Below, in pieces: positions 54,453-63,559 of a stretch of 64,000 nt of DNA. Made by a program: the position numbers and the translations under genes. The notes beneath the pieces were generated by a model. That model was not told where the DNA came from. It searched no databases and worked only from the letters and a program-made list of their open reading frames with translations. The stretch is from Pilimelia columellifera (GTDB taxonomy: Bacteria; Actinomycetota; Actinomycetes; Mycobacteriales; Micromonosporaceae), in the NCBI RefSeq assembly GCF_039532605.1, contig NZ_BAAARY010000001.1:62001-126000 (forward strand), read 5' to 3'. Within the stretch, counting starts at the first letter, position 1. Every line of letters begins with the position of its first letter.

Positions 54453-54458
54453 TAGACT
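54453..54458 (+). promoter_or_regulatory. -10 element of a leaderless promoter
   Basis: TAGACT lies 8 bp before the GTG at 54467, so transcription would begin at or near the start codon. Leaderless genes of this kind are common in actinobacteria. No good -35 is required. Confidence 0.5.
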
Positions 54459-54466
54459 CTGCGCCC

Positions 54467-55261
54467 GTGGGCCGAAGCGCCGCCTTCTTCGATCTTGATA
54501 AGACCGTCATCGCCAAGTCCAGCGCGTTGGCGTTCGGCAGGCCGTTCTACCGGGACGGCCTTATCTCTCGTCGCGATGTCGTCAAGGCCGCCTACAGTCA
54601 GCTCATGTTCCGGCTAGGCGGCGCGGACGACCAGACCATGGCCCGCACCCGCGACTACCTGGCCAGGCTGTGTCAGGGCTGGTCGGTGGAGCAGGTCAGC
54701 CAGATCGTCAACGAGACCCTGCACGAGCTGATCAAGCCCTACGTGTACGCCGAGGCCGCGCAACTCATCGAGGAACACCAGGTCGCCGGCCGCGATGTCG
54801 TTCTCGTCTCGGCCTCCGGCGAGGAGATGGTCCGACCCATCGGCGCGCAGCTGGGCGTCACCGACGTCATCGCCACCCGGATGGCGGTCAGCGAAGGGCG
54901 GTACACCGGCCAGGTCGAGTTCTACGCCGCCGGCGAAGGCAAGGTGACGGCGGTGCGGAGGCTGGCCGACCAGCGCGGCTACGACCTGTCCGACTGCTAC
55001 GCCTACTCCGACTCGGTCAGCGATGTGCCGCTACTCAACTGTGTGGGCCGCCCCACCGTGGTCAACCCGGACCGTGCTTTGCGACGGATCGCCGCCGAGC
55101 GCAGCTGGCCGGTGTTGGAGTTCCGGCACCCGATCCCGCTCGGCCGGCGGCTGCGGGAGCGCCCGGCGGTCCCGGTGGCCGCGGCGGCGTTCGGGGTCGG
55201 CGTCGGGCTGGCCGTCGGCCTGACCTGGTACGGGCGCCGTCGGCGCGCCCGGGCCGCCTGA
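54467..55261 (+). CDS. HAD-IB family phosphatase (SerB-like)
   Basis: The 264-residue protein has the HAD nucleophile motif FFDLDKTVIAK at residues 7-17, the Ser motif VVLVSASGEEM, and the acidic loop YAYSDSVSDVPLL. A C-terminal hydrophobic helix (AVPVAAAAFGVGVGLAVGL, roughly) and Arg-rich end suggest membrane attachment. The family includes SerB-like and phosphotransferase proteins; the substrate is unknown. It lies between the tad region and the Fic-like gene, as in Streptomyces order. Confidence 0.8.
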   Translation: MGRSAAFFDLDKTVIAKSSALAFGRPFYRDGLISRRDVVKAAYSQLMFRLGGADDQTMARTRDYLARLCQGWSVEQVSQIVNETLHELIKPYVYAEAAQLIEEHQVAGRDVVLVSASGEEMVRPIGAQLGVTDVIATRMAVSEGRYTGQVEFYAAGEGKVTAVRRLADQRGYDLSDCYAYSDSVSDVPLLNCVGRPTVVNPDRALRRIAAERSWPVLEFRHPIPLGRRLRERPAVPVAAAAFGVGVGLAVGLTWYGRRRRARAA

Positions 55262-55632
55262 TCCCACTCGGGAGACAGCCGCCTCATTGGCCCCGCCAGT
55301 CACAATCTCGTCTGACTCGCTGGCACACCGCCACCACTCCGCGTAATAATGGAGTCACGGAAATGGTGGAGGAAGCGGCCGGGAAACCGGAATGATCGTT
55401 GACCGGGAGAGAGAACAAAGCCCGACCGGGACGCCGCCGGCTCCGCGCACGGCCGCCAGGAACCCACGCGCGACCAGCCAGCGACATGGCTCGTCGCGAC
55501 GGGACCGCAAGGACCGTTGATGACGGTTAAGGTGCACGCTTGGTAACCAGGCAGGACGTGCGGAGACGGCGCCCCCGATTATGGGGGCGTCGCCCATTTC
55601 CGCCCACAGCCGGCCGGCGCCGATCTCCGGCC
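55262..55632. other. Intergenic region after the HAD gene
   Basis: No gene is supported. Near its right end lies a 10-bp stem hairpin (55567-55576 with 55583-55592, one G-U pair), which may terminate the HAD transcript and the convergent gene. Confidence 0.45.
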
Positions 55633-56373
55633 TCAGCCGCGGGACATCACCTCGTCGCCGACGACCGGCAGCTCCCGCGCCCCGATGGCGACGGCGGCCG
55701 CATAATGCCGCAGCCAGGACCGCAACCCGTCCGGGGTGCCCGTGGCGAACGCCCCCGAGGCCCCCAGATACTCCGGCTGGCGGGCCAGATGGCCGATATC
55801 AGCGCCGATGACGCCCCGGGGGTCCCAGCCGGAGCTGATGAGAGTCAGGCGGGCCGCCGCCCGGGCGACCAGGCCCGACGGCCCGGCGAAGGGCCGCAGC
55901 GTCAACAGCTCCCCGTGCGTCACTGCCGCCAGCGCCAGCGGCTCGGCAACGACGCCGCCGGTGATCAAGCCGGCCAGCGTGTCAAGGCGCGCGGCGGCGC
56001 TGCCGTCGACGGGACGGCCGAGCGCGGCGGCGGGGACGATGTCCCGGGCAGCCAGCACGTGCAACCGGGCGAGGACCTGTCGCGGGGCCAACGGCCAGCG
56101 ATCGACCAGCCCCCCGGTGGCGCGGGCGATCCGCAGCGCACCCTGCATGACCGGATCGGTGACGACGCCGGCACGCACCTCGTCCGGGTCGTGCACCGCG
56201 CCTTCGAGCGCCGCGCTGGCGACAGCGACCCGCAGGCTCACCTCAGCGGCCACCAGCCCGCCGTGTCGGCGTAGGGCCCGGTGCCGCAGGGCGGTGTCGA
56301 CCTGCTCACGGGCGTCGGCCACAGCGTCGGCCACGTCGGCGAGTCGCAGCAACGGGGCCAGCGGATCAGTCAC
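55633..56373 (-). CDS. Degenerate Fic-like protein
   Basis: The 246-residue helical protein has the overall layout of Fic proteins. These are SLRVAVASAALEGAVHDPDEVR (inhibitory helix-like), then the region corresponding to the catalytic loop reading LRPFAGPSGLVARAAARL. In active Fic proteins this loop is H-P-F-x-x-G-N-G-R; here the His is Leu-Arg, Asn is Ser and the following Arg has moved. It is likely inactive as an AMP transferase or has another function. GTG 56373 has no RBS, suggesting a leaderless transcript. Confidence 0.6.
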   Translation of the reverse strand: MTDPLAPLLRLADVADAVADAREQVDTALRHRALRRHGGLVAAEVSLRVAVASAALEGAVHDPDEVRAGVVTDPVMQGALRIARATGGLVDRWPLAPRQVLARLHVLAARDIVPAAALGRPVDGSAAARLDTLAGLITGGVVAEPLALAAVTHGELLTLRPFAGPSGLVARAAARLTLISSGWDPRGVIGADIGHLARQPEYLGASGAFATGTPDGLRSWLRHYAAAVAIGARELPVVGDEVMSRG

Positions 56374-56530
56374 GGTCAGCGACGCTAGCACCCGCGACCG
56401 ACCGCCCCGTGCGGCGGCGACACGCACGATGAGCAATGGTCGCGACACGCCCGAGGACCTCACCAATCGCCGGAGCTGTCGCTAGGCTCCGGAATGGATT
56501 GTGCGACCGCACGAACGAGGGAGCGGGCCC

Positions 56531-58567
56531 GTGACCGAGACGTTGGAGAACCTGCTGCACGAGTCCCGGCGATTCGTTCCGCCGCCGCAGCTGGCGTCGG
56601 CCGCGAACGTCACCGCGGGCGCGTACGACGAGGCAGCCGCCGACCGGCTCGCGTTCTGGGACCGACAGGCTCGTCGCCTGGACTGGGCCCAGGAATGGAC
56701 CCGGACGCTGGACTGGTCGGACGCGCCGTTCGCCAGGTGGTTCGTCGGGGGGCGGCTCAACGTCGCGCACAACTGCGTCGACCGGCACGTCGCCGCCGGG
56801 TTGGGCGACCGGGTCGCCCTCTTCTGGGAGGGCGAGCCGGGCGACACCCGCGTCATCACCTACGCCGAGCTGGGCGTCATGGTGCGCCAAGCCGCGAACG
56901 CCCTCACCGACCTGGGCGTGGGCTCCACTGACCGGGTGGCCATCTACCTGCCGATGATCCCCGAAGCGGTGGTGGCGATGCTGGCGTGCGCCCGGATCGG
57001 AGCCACCCACAGCGTCGTCTTCGGCGGGTTCTCGGCCGAGGCGCTGTCGGGCCGGATCATCGACGCCGGCGCGAAGGTGGTCATCACCGCCGACGGCGGC
57101 TACCGCCGGGGCAGGCCGTCGGGGCTGAAGTCGATCGTGGACGAGGCGCTGACCCGCTGCCCCGTCGTGGAGCACACCCTGGTGGTGCGTCGCACCGGCC
57201 AGGACGTCGGCTGGACCGCCGGCCGGGACCTGTGGTGGCACGACACCGTCGCGACCGCCTCGGACCTGCATGAGGCGCAGCCGTTCGACGCCGAGCATCC
57301 GCTGTTCATCCTCTACACCAGCGGGACGACGGCCCATCCCAAGGGCATCCTGCACACCACCGGCGGGTACCTGACACAGGCCGCCTACACCCACCACGCG
57401 GTCTTCGACCTCAAGCCAGGGACGGACGTCTTCTGGTGCACCGCCGACGTCGGCTGGGTCACCGGACACAGCTACATCGCGTACGGGCCGCTGGCCAACG
57501 GCGCCACCCAGGTGATGTACGAGGGCACCCCGGACACCCCGCACCAGGGCCGGTTCTGGGAGTTGATCGAGAAGTACCGGGTCACGATCCTGTACACCGC
57601 GCCGACGGCCATCCGCACCTTCGCCAAGTGGGGCGACGACATCCCCGCCCAGTTCGATCTCACGTCGCTGCGCCTGCTCGGCAGCGTCGGCGAGCCGATC
57701 AACCCCGAAGCGTGGATGTGGTACCGCGAACAAATCGGCGGCGACCGCTGCCCGGTGGTCGACACCTGGTGGCAGACCGAGACCGGTGGCATCATGATCT
57801 CCCCGCTGCCCGGGGTGACCCGCTGCAAGCCTGGCTCCGCGATGCGGCCGCTGCCCGGCATCACGGCCGATGTGGTGGACGACGCGGGCGCCTCGGTGCC
57901 GGCCGGCGGCGGCGGGTTCCTGGTGCTGCGTGAGCCGTGGCCAGGCATGCTGCGCACTATCTGGGGCGACGACCAACGGTTCCGGGACACCTACTGGTCA
58001 CGCTTCGGCACGGGCACGAGCGCTCCGGGGTCCGGCGCCCGCGCGGCCAACGGCGGCGGCACAGCCCTTGCTGAGCACGGCTGGGTCTACTTCGCCGGGG
58101 ACGGCGCCAAGCGGGACGAGGACGGCGACCTGTGGTTGCTGGGCCGGGTCGACGACGTCATGCTGGTATCCGGGCACAACATCTCCACCACCGAGGTCGA
58201 GTCGGCGCTGGTGTCGCACCCGGCCGTCGCCGAGGCCGCGGTCGTCGGCGCGACCGACCCGATCACCGGACAGGCGATCGTGGCGTTCACGATCCCGCTC
58301 GGCGATGTCGACACCGCCGGGGAGGCGGGCGAGAAGCTGCTGGCCGAGCTGCGCCGGCATGTGGCCGACACGCTCGGGCCGATCGCGAAGCCCCGCCAGA
58401 TCCTGCTCGTCGGCGAACTGCCAAAAACCCGTTCCGGCAAAATCATGCGCCGGTTGCTGCGGGATGTGGCCGAGCACCGGTCGCTCGGGGACGTGACGAC
58501 TCTCCAGGATTCGACCGTCATGGACCTCATCGCCACCAAGATGGACGAGCCGCACGCTGCCGACTAG
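56531..58567 (+). CDS. acs: Acetyl-CoA synthetase
   Basis: The 678-residue protein has the AMP-binding P-loop YTSGTTAHPKGILHTT, WWQTETGGIMISPLPG, and the C-terminal hinge and acetylated-Lys motif PKTRSGKIMRRLL. An unusual Gly/Ala/Ser-rich insert of about 20 residues (near SAPGSGARAANGGG, residue about 505) lies in the adenylation domain. GTG 56531 has GAGGGAG 7 nt upstream. It activates acetate for the central carbon pathway. It is convergent with the OsmC remnant. Confidence 0.9.
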   Translation: MTETLENLLHESRRFVPPPQLASAANVTAGAYDEAAADRLAFWDRQARRLDWAQEWTRTLDWSDAPFARWFVGGRLNVAHNCVDRHVAAGLGDRVALFWEGEPGDTRVITYAELGVMVRQAANALTDLGVGSTDRVAIYLPMIPEAVVAMLACARIGATHSVVFGGFSAEALSGRIIDAGAKVVITADGGYRRGRPSGLKSIVDEALTRCPVVEHTLVVRRTGQDVGWTAGRDLWWHDTVATASDLHEAQPFDAEHPLFILYTSGTTAHPKGILHTTGGYLTQAAYTHHAVFDLKPGTDVFWCTADVGWVTGHSYIAYGPLANGATQVMYEGTPDTPHQGRFWELIEKYRVTILYTAPTAIRTFAKWGDDIPAQFDLTSLRLLGSVGEPINPEAWMWYREQIGGDRCPVVDTWWQTETGGIMISPLPGVTRCKPGSAMRPLPGITADVVDDAGASVPAGGGGFLVLREPWPGMLRTIWGDDQRFRDTYWSRFGTGTSAPGSGARAANGGGTALAEHGWVYFAGDGAKRDEDGDLWLLGRVDDVMLVSGHNISTTEVESALVSHPAVAEAAVVGATDPITGQAIVAFTIPLGDVDTAGEAGEKLLAELRRHVADTLGPIAKPRQILLVGELPKTRSGKIMRRLLRDVAEHRSLGDVTTLQDSTVMDLIATKMDEPHAAD

Positions 58568-59088
58568 CCCATTGCCGGAAAAAGCGGTCGGGCCCCCAAC
58601 CTGGCACCGAGACCGTCGTCGAGCCCGAGGCGACGGTGCGCCGGGACCGCCGCGGCGTCCCTGCCGGGCGCGAGAACGATCGGGGGTCGCAGGACGATTC
58701 TGGTGGTCCGCACCGGGCGGACGTTCATCAGCGCCTCTGCTGACGCGTCGGTGTAGGAGACCACATCGACGCCCGCGAGCGCCGCCCGGGCCAGGAACGA
58801 CACGCCTGACAGGAGCTGGCGGCGGCCAGAGGAGCTGCTCCGGGTTGGCCAGCGCGGGGTCGCCCCGGCAGAACGGGTCGCTGCTGAGCCGTAGCCCGAC
58901 TCAGCCGGCGGCAGCTCGACCTGGTGTGCCCGGTCGTACCCGCCGGATCCGCCGCCGGTGCCGGTGCCGGTGCCGCCAGCCTAGGCGCACGGCGCGGCCA
59001 GCCGGTAGGGTCGACCGCGGAGCGCCGGGAAGTCTGGTCGGCACGGGTCGGTGACCCGGAATATGTGGTCACGGTCCCTATCAGCCAT
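58564..59088 (-). pseudogene. OsmC-family protein remnant
   Basis: The region carries recognisable OsmC pieces in different frames. It starts MADRDRDHIFRVT, then YDRAHQVELPPAESGYGS, LSSDPFCRGDPALANPEQLL, AAASSCQA (the peroxidatic Cys segment) and SFLARAALAGVDVVSYTDAS, ending TTRIVLRPPIVL. At least three frame changes and a stop are needed to read it through. OsmC proteins are peroxidases acting on organic hydroperoxides. The gene is decayed and sits between acs and nhaA. Confidence 0.7.
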
Positions 59089-59147
59089 GACCACGCCACC
59101 GTTGTCGGCGCCTGGTGTGGCGCCGGCCGTCCAGGAGGTGTCCGCTG

Positions 59148-60413
59148 GTGCCGAACAGCCCGTACCGTCCCCGCAAGGCCAAGGACGCCGCCGGGTCCGC
59201 GGGCCGCGGGCCGAACGCCCGCCGGGAACAGCGTCGGACGTACCGCCGGGCCGCGGACGCCGCTGCCGAGGCCGCCCAGTTCCTACGCGCTGAGCAGGTC
59301 GGCGGCATGGTGCTGCTGGCCGCGACGGTTCTGGCGCTCATCGCCGCCAACTCGCCCCTGGCCGACCTCTACCACCAGGTTTCCGACTTCACCTTCGGCC
59401 CCGAGGCGCTACACCTGCGCCTGTCCGTGCACCAATGGGCCACTGACGGCCTGCTCACGCTGTTCTTCCTCATTGCCGGCCTGGAGCTCAAGCGGGAACT
59501 GGTCACTGGGGACCTGCGCAACCCGCGTAAGGCGCTGCTGCCGATCGCCAGCGCCTTCGGCGGCATGCTCGTTCCAGCGCTGGTCTTCATCGCGGTCGCC
59601 GGGACCAGCGCCGGCGCCGGCTGGGCGATCCCCGTCGCCACCGATATCGCCTTCGCGCTGGCCGTGTTGGCGATCTTCGGCCGGCTGCTGCCGGCGAACC
59701 TGCGGGTCTTCCTGCTCACCCTGGCGATCGTGGACGACCTGGGCGCGATCGTGCTCATCGCCGCCCTGTTCACCAGCGGCATCGCCCTGGCGCCGCTGTT
59801 CGGTTCGCTGGCCGCGGTCGGCGCCTGGGCGCTCGCCCAGAAGCACCGGCTGACCGGCTGGTGGATCTACCTGCCGTTGGGCCTGGTGGCCTGGGGCTTC
59901 ATGCACGCCTCCGGAGTCCACGCCACCGTCGCCGGGGTGCTGCTGGGATTCGCCACCCGGGTCCGGCCCGACCGCGGCGAGCAGGACCCGCCGGCCGAAC
60001 TGTTCCAGCACCGGCTCCAGCCGCTGTCCGCAGGCGTCGCCGTCCCGGTGTTCGCGTTCTTCGCCGCCGGCGTGACTATCGCCGGCGGGGCGCTCAGCGG
60101 GCTCGCCAGCGACCGACTGGCGTGGGGCGTGGTCGCCGGACTGGTCCTCGGCAAGACGATCGGCGTGCTCGGCACCGCGTTCCTGTGCGTGCGCATGGGC
60201 TGGGCGCACCTGCCGACCGGGGTCAAATGGCAGGAGTTGACGGCGGTCAGCGTGCTGACCGGTTGCGGCTTCACCGTGAGCCTGCTCATCACCGAGCTGG
60301 GCTTCGACGGCGACCAGGCCGACCGGCTCAAGTTGGCGGTGCTGGCCGGCTCGGTGCTCGCCGCGGGCATGTCCGCGGCGCTGCTCATGCGCAGCGTCCG
60401 CGCCCGGAACTGA
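59148..60413 (+). CDS. nhaA: Na+/H+ antiporter NhaA
   Basis: The 421-residue protein starts at GTG 59148 with AGGAGGTG at 7 nt. It has 12 or so helices, the paired-Asp motif LTLAIVDDLGAIVLIAALF and ATDIAFALAVLAIFG, and the C-terminal TGCGFTVSLLITEL. It exchanges Na+ or Li+ for protons at the cytoplasmic membrane and supports pH and salt homeostasis. It follows acs, as in the Streptomyces order. Confidence 0.9.
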   Translation: MPNSPYRPRKAKDAAGSAGRGPNARREQRRTYRRAADAAAEAAQFLRAEQVGGMVLLAATVLALIAANSPLADLYHQVSDFTFGPEALHLRLSVHQWATDGLLTLFFLIAGLELKRELVTGDLRNPRKALLPIASAFGGMLVPALVFIAVAGTSAGAGWAIPVATDIAFALAVLAIFGRLLPANLRVFLLTLAIVDDLGAIVLIAALFTSGIALAPLFGSLAAVGAWALAQKHRLTGWWIYLPLGLVAWGFMHASGVHATVAGVLLGFATRVRPDRGEQDPPAELFQHRLQPLSAGVAVPVFAFFAAGVTIAGGALSGLASDRLAWGVVAGLVLGKTIGVLGTAFLCVRMGWAHLPTGVKWQELTAVSVLTGCGFTVSLLITELGFDGDQADRLKLAVLAGSVLAAGMSAALLMRSVRARN

Positions 60414-60456
60414 CCGGGACTGACAGGCGGCGCCCGGCGCCCCTACCCTGGGGCGC

Positions 60457-61377
60457 ATGAACCCGCAGGTCGATGAGTCGTGTGTGCTGGTCGATGGTCC
60501 CTGGACGCACCGGTTCGTCAGCGCCAACGGCAGCCGGTTCCACGTCGTCGAGGCCGGGACCGGGCCGACGGTGCTGCTTCTGCACGGCTTCCCGGAGTTC
60601 TGGTGGGCCTGGCATGAGGTGCTGCCCGCGTTGGCCGACGCCGGCTTCCGCGCGGTGGCCGTCGACATGCGGGGTTACGGCGCCACCGACAAGCCGCCCC
60701 GGGGCTACGACGGCTACACCCTCGCCGCGGATGTCACCGGACTGATCCGGGCGTTGGGCGAACGGAGCGCGGTCCTGGTCGGGGCCGGTTTCGGCGGCAT
60801 GATCGCCTGGACCGCGGCGGCGTTCCACCCCAAGCTCGTCCGCCGGTTGGTCGTGCTGGGCGCGGCACACCCGCTGCGGTTGCGGGCGGCGCTGGTGGTC
60901 GACCCACGTGGGCAGACCGCCGCCGCGGCGCCGACGCTGAAGTTCCAGCTCCCCCGGTACGAGCACGTGCTGACCCGCGACAACGCCGCACTGGTCCGGG
61001 AGTACCTGGCCCGCTGGGGCGGGCCGGGCTGGGTGAACGGCCCTGCCTTCGCCGACTACGCCGAACGGTGCCGTACCGCCATGCGCATCCCACAGGCGGC
61101 GTTCTGCGCGATGGAGGGCTACCGCTGGTCGTTCCGCTCGGTGCTGCGACTACACGGGTACCGGTTCGTCAAACTCATGCAGCAGCCGATCGTCGTGCCG
61201 ACGTTGCAACTGCACGGCGCGCTCGACACGGCGATCCTGCCCCGCACCGCCCAAGGCTCGGGCCGGTACGTCAGCGCCGCCTACGAATGGCAGCTGTTGG
61301 AGAACGTCGGGCACTTTCCGCATGTCGAACAACCCGAGCAGGTGGTCGGCGAGATTCTGCGGTGGGCCAAGCAGTAA
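60457..61377 (+). CDS. Alpha/beta hydrolase, epoxide hydrolase-like
   Basis: The 306-residue protein has the oxyanion motif LLLHGFPEFWWAW, then VDMRGYGATDKP, and the catalytic-His segment ENVGHFPHVEQPE. The nucleophile elbow, usually Gly-x-Asp/Ser-x-Gly, reads VGAGFGGMIAW, with Gly at the nucleophile position, so hydrolase activity is doubtful. A later acidic residue lies in LHGALDTAI. ATG 60457 has little RBS. Confidence 0.75.
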   Translation: MNPQVDESCVLVDGPWTHRFVSANGSRFHVVEAGTGPTVLLLHGFPEFWWAWHEVLPALADAGFRAVAVDMRGYGATDKPPRGYDGYTLAADVTGLIRALGERSAVLVGAGFGGMIAWTAAAFHPKLVRRLVVLGAAHPLRLRAALVVDPRGQTAAAAPTLKFQLPRYEHVLTRDNAALVREYLARWGGPGWVNGPAFADYAERCRTAMRIPQAAFCAMEGYRWSFRSVLRLHGYRFVKLMQQPIVVPTLQLHGALDTAILPRTAQGSGRYVSAAYEWQLLENVGHFPHVEQPEQVVGEILRWAKQ

Positions 61378-61380
61378 GGC

Positions 61381-61743
61381 TCAGATCCGCTCCTCGCGCA
61401 CGTCGGTCAGCTCGCCCAGCGGCGCCCAGCCCTGGTGGACGCCGATGTCGAACTCTTCCAGGCCCAGCGCGACGGCGACCTCACGGCGACCGCCCACGTA
61501 CTCCAGCCGCACCCAGCCGGCCTGCACCCCCAAAGCGATGAACGGCTGGTCGCGCCATGTGCACCGGGTACGGAGGTAGACCAGCTCGTCAACGTCGTCG
61601 TGCCGGACGACCCGCCGGAACCGTCCGGGACGGACCTCGATGAAGCCTTCGGCGGGCGCGTCGGCGTACAGGCGGACGCTGTCGCCGTCCGGGGCGGCGT
61701 CCCACTCGCGGCCCTGCCAGCGGGCCAGGTAACCGTCGCGCAT
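61381..61743 (-). CDS. Conserved hypothetical protein
   Basis: The 120-residue protein starts MRDGYLARWQGREWDAAPDG after GGGAGG. It is beta-rich with paired Trp/Arg segments (RDQPFIALGVQAGWVRLEYVG). Its ATG overlaps the SseB-domain gene stop by 1 bp (TGATG), so the two are coupled. It may belong with type VII secretion accessory proteins; the family is not named. Confidence 0.65.
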   Translation of the reverse strand: MRDGYLARWQGREWDAAPDGDSVRLYADAPAEGFIEVRPGRFRRVVRHDDVDELVYLRTRCTWRDQPFIALGVQAGWVRLEYVGGRREVAVALGLEEFDIGVHQGWAPLGELTDVREERI

Positions 61744-63398
61744 CAGACCTCCCGGGCCCTTCGCCAGGCGCCACGGTCGGCGTCGAACTGGGCTATCCGA
61801 CGCTCGCCGCCGTCCCTGGCGATCCGCCACATCTCGGCGCCATGGGGCAGTCGGACGCTGTCCACGCGCAGACCGGCAATGCTTTCCGGCCCGCCGTCGG
61901 CGGGGCCGTCGCCGCGGTACAGCTCTGGTCGGTGTGCCCGCCACCGGAGCACATGGGCCTCGTCGGTCGCGAGCGCCGAGCCTGGCTGCCCAGGGCCCAA
62001 CTCCGTGACGAGGTCAGCCGGGGCGCGCAGGTGGGACACGTCGGCGACGCGGTGGACGAATCCGGCCACCCGGTCATAACCGCGTTCGAGGTAGAACGGC
62101 ACCTGATCGGGGCGGATGAGCTTCTGCAACCGCTCGCCCGGCGGCGGCGCGGCGGGGGCATGCCCGGGGGCCTGCCGGGGGCGGTCGTCCGGGCCCCTGC
62201 GGGACGCCCACTGGGAGAGCGCGATCATCTGCGCGCCGGGCAGGGTGGCGCCCATGGGGGTGCCCGGGTTGACGGCGAAGGCCAGGCCCGGGTCCGGCCA
62301 GGTCTGAATCAGCCGAAGGAACGTGACCCTACGCGCCGACGCGCCGTCGGGGTCGGCGCCGATGTGTGCCTCGCAGAGCTCCGGTGAGGTGAAGGCCAAC
62401 ACATGCGGGACGCCATCGATCAGCTCGATGCGCCACGGCCGGTCGAGCAGCGGGTCGCCATCGCCGACCGGCACGAGCAGGCTGGCCAGCACCAAGGCGG
62501 ACAGGAAGGCGTCGGTGCTGCCCTCCGCGACGGCGTTCGCGAGCGTTGCCTCGATGTCGTTCGTCGACGCCGCTGGCGCGGCCGCCGAGGCGGACGACGT
62601 GGGTGCTGGCGACGTGGATGCGGGCGACACATGCGCCGAGGTGGACGGCGCCGGCCCACGGGCGGCCTGGACCAGGCGGGCCTTCTCGCTGTTGAGCAAC
62701 GCCTGCCGCCGGGACAGCGGGGCCGCCGCGGTCCGGGCAACAGGACGGTCGACGGGCTCGGCGGGCCGAGCCGCCGGCTCCCGCGGTGGCAGCGGTGTGC
62801 GCCTGGGGAGTGTCCCGCGCGCCTCGGACACGGCCGGGTCCGGTGCCGGCGAGACGACCGGGGCGTTCCTGGGCGAAGCGTTGTCGGCGGTCCCGGCGCT
62901 GATCGCGCCGGTCTGGACCGGCGACAGCGATGCGCCGGCCGGCCGGCGCGTCCCTGGGACGGGAGCACCGTCCGAGATGGCGACGTCAGCCGGCAGGCGG
63001 ACGTCGCCACGGGCGACCTGCGCCACGAACCAGGCCGGCAGGTAGCCCTCGACCGGCAGGCCGGGGTTCACCGCAAGCCACCATTCGACATCGGGCCAGC
63101 TGTCGGCCAGCTGCTGGTAGGACAGTCGACGAACGGCGCCCGCCGCCTCACCCAGGCAACAGCGGACAGCCTCGTCCGAGGTGAACGCGAGCACGTGGGT
63201 ACGGCCGCCGGTGGTCCAGGTGCCCCAACCGGTGGCGGCGGGGGCGCCATCCGATCCGACCGGTGATCCCGGCACCGACGGCAGCAGCAGCTCGCCGTGG
63301 CTCAGGATCCGGAAGTACCGCTCCTGATCGGAGGCGCGCAACGCCTCCCGCATGGCGATCTCCGCCTCGGTGGCCGGCACCCAGGTCGTCACGGCCAC
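61743..63398 (-). CDS. SseB-domain protein, type VII secretion-associated
   Basis: The 551-residue protein has two SseB-like domains (residues about 1-130 and about 275-400), both with HVLAFTS and WW/AFAVNPG patterns. A long Pro/Ala/Ser-rich linker separates them. The C-terminal part carries the segment EAHVLRWRAHRPELYRGD. SseB-like proteins occur beside ESX clusters in Micromonosporaceae. It is divergent from a mycosin gene, supporting a secretion-related role. Confidence 0.7.
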   Translation of the reverse strand: MAVTTWVPATEAEIAMREALRASDQERYFRILSHGELLLPSVPGSPVGSDGAPAATGWGTWTTGGRTHVLAFTSDEAVRCCLGEAAGAVRRLSYQQLADSWPDVEWWLAVNPGLPVEGYLPAWFVAQVARGDVRLPADVAISDGAPVPGTRRPAGASLSPVQTGAISAGTADNASPRNAPVVSPAPDPAVSEARGTLPRRTPLPPREPAARPAEPVDRPVARTAAAPLSRRQALLNSEKARLVQAARGPAPSTSAHVSPASTSPAPTSSASAAAPAASTNDIEATLANAVAEGSTDAFLSALVLASLLVPVGDGDPLLDRPWRIELIDGVPHVLAFTSPELCEAHIGADPDGASARRVTFLRLIQTWPDPGLAFAVNPGTPMGATLPGAQMIALSQWASRRGPDDRPRQAPGHAPAAPPPGERLQKLIRPDQVPFYLERGYDRVAGFVHRVADVSHLRAPADLVTELGPGQPGSALATDEAHVLRWRAHRPELYRGDGPADGGPESIAGLRVDSVRLPHGAEMWRIARDGGERRIAQFDADRGAWRRAREV

Positions 63399-63559
63399 CT
63401 CCTTCCGTGAACCGACGCCGTACAGGTCGCGTACAACCTACAAGGTGCCAGGCCCGGCGCCTGCTGTTCGTACCGCGACACCCGCAGGCGTCGCGTCCGA
63501 CGACTACGATCCCGCTGGCGGCGGGCGGATTCGCCCAGATCGAGAGTGGAAGGAGTCGG

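Larger units (their letters stand above)
53991..54466. other. Intergenic region upstream of the HAD phosphatase
   Basis: This 476-bp stretch has short open frames without protein character. It contains the hairpin at 54164-54197 and a candidate -10 for the HAD gene. Confidence 0.45.
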
